Assembly: GCA_937927265.1 (NCBI GenBank)
Contig: CALBCO010000134.1
Coordinates: 1-16,420, forward strand
Direction of reading: 5' to 3'
Length of the DNA: 16,420 nucleotides
Source of the DNA: an uncultured Verrucomicrobiae bacterium
GTDB taxonomy: Bacteria; Verrucomicrobiota; Verrucomicrobiia; Palsa-1439
Positions 12,711 through 16,420 of the stretch are shown here, one piece after another. The notes under the pieces are model-generated. The model was given only the letters and a program-made list of their open reading frames with translations, did no database searches and was not told the DNA's origin. Every line of letters begins with the position of its first letter. Positions within the stretch are counted from its first letter, which is position 1. The position numbers and the translations under genes are program-made.

Positions 12711-13997
12711 TCAGCGAATCCCGACCTTTTTGAACGTGTGGTTGACTTCGCGGAAGTGAATGCTGATGTCGAACAACTTCTCAATCTCCGCGGGCGGCAC
12801 CTTGGCGGTTAACTCAGCATCGGCGAGCAGAAAGTCTTTGAACGTCTTGCCGGGGGTCTTCCAAGTGGCCATGGCGTTGCGTTGCACGATGGCGTACGCT
12901 TGCTCGCGCGTCAGCCCCTTCTTCGTCAACGCCAAAAGCACCGCCTGCGAGAACGTCAGTCCTTTACTCAACTCGATGTTGGCCCGCATCCGGTCGGGAT
13001 AGACGAGCAGTTTGTCCACGATATCGGTCAACTTCACCAACATGTAATCGAGCAACGTGGTGGAATCCGGCAGGATCACCCGTTCAACGCTGCTGTGGCT
13101 GATGTCGCGTTCGTGCCAGAGGGCGACGTTTTCCATCGCGGCCAAGGCGTTCCCCCGCAACACGCGCGCCAGCCCGCAGAGTCGTTCGCAGGTGATCGGG
13201 TTGCGCTTGTGCGGCATGGCGCTGCTGCCTTTTTGGCCGGGCGCGAAAAACTCCTCCGCTTCGAGCACCTCGGTGCGCTGGAGATGGCGGAACTCCTGCG
13301 CCCACCGCTCAATCGAACACGCCACCAATGCCAATGCCGCCGCGTATTCCGCGTGCCGGTCGCGTTGCAACACCTGCGTCGAAATCCGGGCGGGCTTCAG
13401 GCCCAGTTTCCGGCACACATACGCCTCCACCGCTGGCGACAAATGCGCGTGCGTGCCGACCGCGCCGCTGATCTTGCCGACGGCAATGATTTCGCGGGCG
13501 CGTTCCAACCGGGCCAGTGCCCGGCCGAACTCGTCGTACATCAATGCCATCTTCAGCCCGAACGTCGTTGGCTCGGCGTGGACGCCGTGCGTGCGGCCCA
13601 TGCAGGGCGTGAACTTGTATTTCTTTGCCTTCCGGGCCACGACTTTCCGCAACGCCTTCACATCGGCAATGAGAATGTCCGCCGCCTGCATCATTTGGTA
13701 GGCCAGCGCCGTATCGCCGACATCCGACGAGGTTAACCCTTCGTGGATATGGCGGGAGGCGGGGCCGACGTTCTCGGCCACGCATTGGAGAAACGCGATC
13801 ACATCGTGGTTGGTGACCTTCTCGATCTCGTTGATTCGCTCGACGCTGAATTTCGCCCGGTTTTTGATGGTGGCGAGGTCTTCGGGTGGGATCTTCCGCG
13901 CCTCGCAGGCGAGGATTTCGATGTCCAACCAGATTTTGAATTTATTTTCGTCGGTCCAGATGGACCGCATGGCTTCACGACTGTAGCGACGGATCAT
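12711..13997 (-). CDS. purB: adenylosuccinate lyase
   Basis: This fumarase/aspartase-superfamily enzyme acts twice in purine synthesis: it cleaves SAICAR to AICAR plus fumarate, and adenylosuccinate to AMP plus fumarate. The 428-residue length is normal for the short bacterial type. Motifs: IRRYSREAM near the start, TNHDVIAF (62-69), HEGLTSSDVGDT (85-96), GRTHGVHAEPTTFG (134-147) with the catalytic His137, and the superfamily signature GSSAMPHKRNP (257-267), which carries the catalytic serine loop, then LWHERDISHSSVERVILPD (split over 293-311). The ATG shares four bases with the upstream stop (ATGA), which suggests translational coupling with the HEAT-repeat gene. No other purine gene is in view. 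Confidence 0.97.
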   Translation of the reverse strand: MIRRYSREAMRSIWTDENKFKIWLDIEILACEARKIPPEDLATIKNRAKFSVERINEIEKVTNHDVIAFLQCVAENVGPASRHIHEGLTSSDVGDTALAYQMMQAADILIADVKALRKVVARKAKKYKFTPCMGRTHGVHAEPTTFGLKMALMYDEFGRALARLERAREIIAVGKISGAVGTHAHLSPAVEAYVCRKLGLKPARISTQVLQRDRHAEYAAALALVACSIERWAQEFRHLQRTEVLEAEEFFAPGQKGSSAMPHKRNPITCERLCGLARVLRGNALAAMENVALWHERDISHSSVERVILPDSTTLLDYMLVKLTDIVDKLLVYPDRMRANIELSKGLTFSQAVLLALTKKGLTREQAYAIVQRNAMATWKTPGKTFKDFLLADAELTAKVPPAEIEKLFDISIHFREVNHTFKKVGIR

Positions 13998-15622
13998 GGT
14001 GTCGGGGTGATGAGTTTAAGTTTCTGTTTGGCGTCTTTGCCGACTTTGGTTTTGGCCCAACGCTGGGCGAGGTGCTCCAGCAGTTGCCGCCCCAACGCGG
14101 CGCCGGGGCCGGTCGCCTCGGCAAAGTGAAAGGCCACGTAGTACAAATCTTCCGGTGTGAGACATTTTTCTTGGATCAGCCGGTCGGCCAGCTTGAATCC
14201 TTTGTCTAACAACGCTTGGAACCCCCGCAACGCGTGGTCCTCAGCCCGCAAATGCAGCGCGAGGTCATGGGGTGATTGTTTCAGATTGCAGACGCTGAGT
14301 TCGTACCGCGCCTCGTGATCGAAGGCTTCGCTGCCGGTCAGTTTGCGGAGACATTCGACGGCTTTAGCCCACTGGCCAGCCTTCTTGAACTCCAACCCGG
14401 CTTCGCGCCAGACGTTGTCGGCGACCGCCGGGTTGATGTTGCGCAGAAAATAAAGCAACGCCTCCGCGCGCGGTTCGCCCTTCGCCAGCTCACGCTTGGC
14501 CAGCGCGGCGAACTTCTTGACGGTTTTCGGGTCCACCGTCTCGCTGTGGGGTTTGAGAATCTTCGCCAACCGCCACGCCGGATCGGCGCGACGTTCGCGG
14601 GCGAGGGCGTCGAGCAAGAGTGGGGCGGCGCCCTTGTGCCGGGCAAGCGCCCCGGCCGCAATGTCGCTGACCTGCGGATCGTCATGCGCCAACAACGTCA
14701 ACAACAATTCATTGGCGGCAGGCGAGTCGGTCGCCGCCAACCGGCGCGCGGCCCATGCGCGAACCGCGGCATGTTTGCCCTTCAAGAGCCTCCGCCACTG
14801 CATGTCAAACGCGGCCGGCAGCGGCAGTTTTTCGATGATGTCGAGGCTGGGTTGAACGACGTTGGCGAACTCCTCGTCGTCAAGATACTGGACCAGTTGC
14901 CGGGCCAATGCGGCGGCGGCCGCGCCGGTGTGTTCGAGGCCGCGCAGGGCTTGGAGCGCGCTGCGGCGGATGTAGGGAAGCGCCCGCGGGCCGGCAAACT
15001 GGAGCAACACCGGCCGCGCTTCGGGCCGGCCGAGGTGGCCGAGCAGCAGCAGACAGGAAGTGATCACCCGGTCGTTCTTCTTCACCCGGGCGCTTTTCAT
15101 AAATTTGACAACCAATTTGTGCAAAGCGGCGCGCTCGGCCGGCGTGGCGTCGCCAATATGGCGGCGGACAGCCTGACAGGCTTCTTTGACCAACTCAAAA
15201 TCGGAGTCGAACAATTGCTCCAACAACAGCCCGAACGCTTTGGGACGGTGGATGCGGGCGAGGATGTCGAGCAGGACTTGTTTTTGTTGCGGGGTGGCGT
15301 TCGCGAACCGTTGTTGCAACTCGGCCACGCTGTCGCCGCCGGCGCGGGCGATGATGGCGGCAGCGCGGAGTTTGGTTTCCATATCCGGCGCGTCCAGCAG
15401 GGGCAACACGTAAGAGACAGCCGCTGGGCTGCCGATGGCTTCCAACGCTTCCAACACATACCGCGTGAGGAGCTGGTTGGCGTCTTTGAGTGTTTCGCCG
15501 AGATGCTGGACGATGGCCGGGTCTTTCGGCTTGAGTTCGGTGAGCACCATGGCCGCCGCGCACCGCCGCATCCCGTCGGGGCTTTGCAACAGGGCGCAGA
15601 TTCGTTCGATGGTCCGCTCCAT
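13994..15622 (-). CDS. HEAT-repeat protein upstream of purB
   Basis: A 542-residue, mostly helical protein of unknown function. I start it at the ATG at 15622 (MERTIERICALLQSPDG), where helical repeats begin; the open frame extends 45 codons further upstream but that part is low-complexity and overlaps intergenic repeats. HEAT-like helical pairs can be traced from residue 1 to about 350, for example RRCAAAMVLTELKPKDPAIV, RYVLEALEAIGSPAAVSYVL, IRRSALQALRGLEHTGAAAA and VSDIAAGALARHKGAAPLLL. Residues about 370-530 look more TPR-like (EFKKAGQWAKAVECLRKLTG). There is no signal peptide, membrane segment or catalytic motif, so a scaffold or binding role in the cytosol is likely. Its stop overlaps the purB start by four bases. 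Confidence 0.8.
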   Translation of the reverse strand: MERTIERICALLQSPDGMRRCAAAMVLTELKPKDPAIVQHLGETLKDANQLLTRYVLEALEAIGSPAAVSYVLPLLDAPDMETKLRAAAIIARAGGDSVAELQQRFANATPQQKQVLLDILARIHRPKAFGLLLEQLFDSDFELVKEACQAVRRHIGDATPAERAALHKLVVKFMKSARVKKNDRVITSCLLLLGHLGRPEARPVLLQFAGPRALPYIRRSALQALRGLEHTGAAAAALARQLVQYLDDEEFANVVQPSLDIIEKLPLPAAFDMQWRRLLKGKHAAVRAWAARRLAATDSPAANELLLTLLAHDDPQVSDIAAGALARHKGAAPLLLDALARERRADPAWRLAKILKPHSETVDPKTVKKFAALAKRELAKGEPRAEALLYFLRNINPAVADNVWREAGLEFKKAGQWAKAVECLRKLTGSEAFDHEARYELSVCNLKQSPHDLALHLRAEDHALRGFQALLDKGFKLADRLIQEKCLTPEDLYYVAFHFAEATGPGAALGRQLLEHLAQRWAKTKVGKDAKQKLKLITPTP

Positions 15623-15786
15623 GACGGCGCGGAAACTACCAGAACCCGCCGGCCGACGCAACACCCGCCCGTGACCGTGTCCGTAGGGACGGACCGCCGG
15701 GCCGTCTGCCGCCGCAAGGAAACGTCTCAGCGCGCCCGGCGGTCGCGCCCTCCCCACTTTTGGAGTGCGCCGCGTCTCGCTCAGAC

Positions 15787-15816
15787 GGGCGGGACGCCCA
15801 TCCCACCGTGGGATGG
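15787..15816. repeat. paired GC-rich hairpins
   Basis: GGGC-GGGAC-GCCC (15787-15799) overlaps by two bases a second inverted repeat with 9-bp arms CCATCCCAC and GTGGGATGG around a single C (15798-15816). The two stems are mutually exclusive at the shared bases. No T-run follows on either strand. The style (short GC-rich dyads in an intergenic region) suggests an interspersed repeat rather than a terminator. Confidence 0.55.
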
Positions 15817-15892
15817 CCCTCTGGGCCGTCCGCTGGCCTTAGGAAAACATCGCGGTGCTTTGCATGAGCTGGCGGTTCGGACTGGCTAACAT

Positions 15893-15935
15893 TCGGATTG
15901 CGCAGATCGGATTGCGCAGACAGGAATGTCTGCGC
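15893..15935. repeat. 14-base tandem repeat running into a GGAA-loop hairpin
   Basis: TCGGATTGCGCAGA occurs twice in perfect tandem (15893-15906 and 15907-15920). The second copy runs into a perfect hairpin with 9-bp arms GCGCAGACA (15914-15922) and TGTCTGCGC (15927-15935) around the loop GGAA. From memory, the CAGACAGGAATGTCTG element is an abundant interspersed repeat in PVC genomes, but I cannot count copies here. Confidence 0.65.
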
Positions 15936-15952
15936 CACTCTCTGCACCACTC

Positions 15953-15992
15953 TCCCAAAACAACGCGGGCGCGGTGTCGCCACCACGCCCGC
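15953..15992 (-). terminator. intrinsic terminator of the PEP-CTERM gene
   Basis: On the minus strand, 18 bases after the stop codon, GCGGGCG and CGCCCGC (15986-15992 and 15965-15971) form a 7-bp stem. After one mismatch it continues with four more pairs (GGTG/CACC) and a four-base loop, and then GTTGTTTT follows. A GC-rich stem with a T-rich tail in the right place supports rho-independent termination. Confidence 0.7.
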
Positions 15993-16009
15993 ATTGCGAG
16001 AGTTCTCAC

Positions 16010-16420
16010 CTACCGGCGACGCCGCAACACCACCGCCGTGATCGCCAACGCAAACCCCACCAGCGTCATCGCGCTCGGCTCAGGAATCACTTCGAGATAC
16101 CCGAAGTCCTCATTGCCGGTCTTGTTGAACGTCACGTACCAGTTGCCCGGCAACGACCCGCCATTCCATTGCACCGTGTCGAAGTCGCCGAACGCCGCGT
16201 AGCCGCTCAAGACCACCAGGTTCGTCAGCTTGTCGAACAACGCTGGCGTGTACCCGAAGTTCACTTGCAACGTGCCGCCCAAGTTGACCGTGCCGTCCAC
16301 CGTCAACACATCGCCCACATGGTTGCCCGTCCAGTCCAGCACCCATTCGGTGCCGCTGTTGAACGTCACGTCACCGGTCACAGTGGCGGCGCCCGGACTG
16401 TTGCCGATGTCCAGCACCGC
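16010..16420 (-). CDS. PEP-CTERM surface protein, C-terminal end (partial)
   Basis: The frame is open to the window edge, so only the last 137 residues are seen; the apparent GTG start near 16417 is internal. The visible part carries beta-rich sequence typical of autotransporter-like passenger repeats, including GNSPGAATVTGDVTFNSGT, then GDVLTVDGTVNLGGTL. The end is a classical PEP-CTERM tail: IPEPS, a hydrophobic segment (MTLVGFALAITAVVL) and a terminal RRRR cluster. Such tails direct export through Sec, sorting by an exosortase and release or anchoring at the cell envelope; no exosortase gene is in this window. The protein's role is probably in the envelope or extracellular matrix. A good intrinsic terminator follows. 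Confidence 0.85.
   Translation of the reverse strand, partial: AVLDIGNSPGAATVTGDVTFNSGTEWVLDWTGNHVGDVLTVDGTVNLGGTLQVNFGYTPALFDKLTNLVVLSGYAAFGDFDTVQWNGGSLPGNWYVTFNKTGNEDFGYLEVIPEPSAMTLVGFALAITAVVLRRRR

Larger units (their letters stand above)
15623..16009. other. repeat-rich intergenic region
   Basis: The 387 bases between the HEAT-repeat gene and the PEP-CTERM gene hold no gene I can support. They contain several compact inverted repeats: GTCCGT-AGGG-ACGGAC near 15680-15695, the pair at 15787-15816, the tandem repeat and hairpin at 15893-15935, and the terminator at 15953-15992. A weak promoter-like pair for the HEAT-repeat gene, TTGCGT (15656-15661) and TAGTTT (15633-15638) with 17 bases between, can be read on the minus strand. 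Confidence 0.6.

Noticed and set aside
14276..15889. A long + strand open frame (537 codons) opposite the HEAT-repeat gene, and similar long frames opposite pyrD (5497-6646), purB (12882-13736) and the carB half
   Set aside because: They lie antisense to genes with clear family motifs, are made of composition-driven residues and have no recognisable domains; GC-rich DNA produces such shadows.

Overview
The window looks like the replication-origin neighbourhood of a bacterial chromosome, most likely from the PVC group and probably Verrucomicrobiota. The lineage call is an inference. It rests on a C-terminal PEP-CTERM sorting tail, a small lipoprotein with an IPWNRP..W motif behind a membrane-anchored coiled-coil protein, and GC-rich interspersed hairpins of a kind I associate with PVC genomes. 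Base composition changes along the window: the left third is only moderately GC-rich, while the genes to the right are clearly more so.

Layout. A gene tail of unknown identity (1-120) is followed on the + strand by a coiled-coil membrane protein (228-1016) and a small lipoprotein (1024-1191), behind a good sigma70-type promoter. Convergent to these, on the minus strand, lie asd (1198-2199), tRNA-Gln(CTG) with an encoded CCA (2219-2292), dnaN (2339-3439) and dnaA (3665-5011). Upstream of dnaA is a 476-base non-coding stretch with two exact TTATTCACA DnaA boxes and an AT-rich element, the probable oriC. Next come pyrD (5488-6438) and an unusually long PyrK-like electron-transfer subunit (6381-7775), overlapping by 58 bases. 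A TPR protein on the + strand (7817-8311) is divergent from them. A second minus-strand block follows: a PhyH-type dioxygenase (8439-9239), the C-terminal half of a split carbamoyl-phosphate synthase large subunit (9279-11075), a single-ACT protein resembling the tail of GlnD (11220-11777), a YhbP-like flavin-fold protein (11789-12283), purB (12711-13997) and a HEAT-repeat protein overlapping purB by 4 bases (13994-15622). A repeat-rich spacer then leads to the C-terminal end of a PEP-CTERM surface protein (16010 to the window edge), which has a convincing intrinsic terminator.

How the genes relate. DnaA and the sliding clamp DnaN form the classical origin cassette, and a DnaA box overlaps a candidate dnaN promoter, suggesting autoregulation. 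PyrD, PyrK-like, CarB C-half and PurB all belong to de novo nucleotide synthesis. Hand counts of G and C on sampled rows suggest that skew changes sign across the origin. If so, dnaA, dnaN and asd are read with replication, whereas the nucleotide-synthesis genes to the right are read against it.

I found no CRISPR array, transposase, phage gene, toxin-antitoxin pair or recognisable defence island, and no clear new multi-gene system. The observations most worth a second look are the split CarB, the orphan GlnD-like ACT protein, the extended PyrK, the coiled-coil/lipoprotein pair, the origin architecture, and a 26-base palindrome between two convergent genes.
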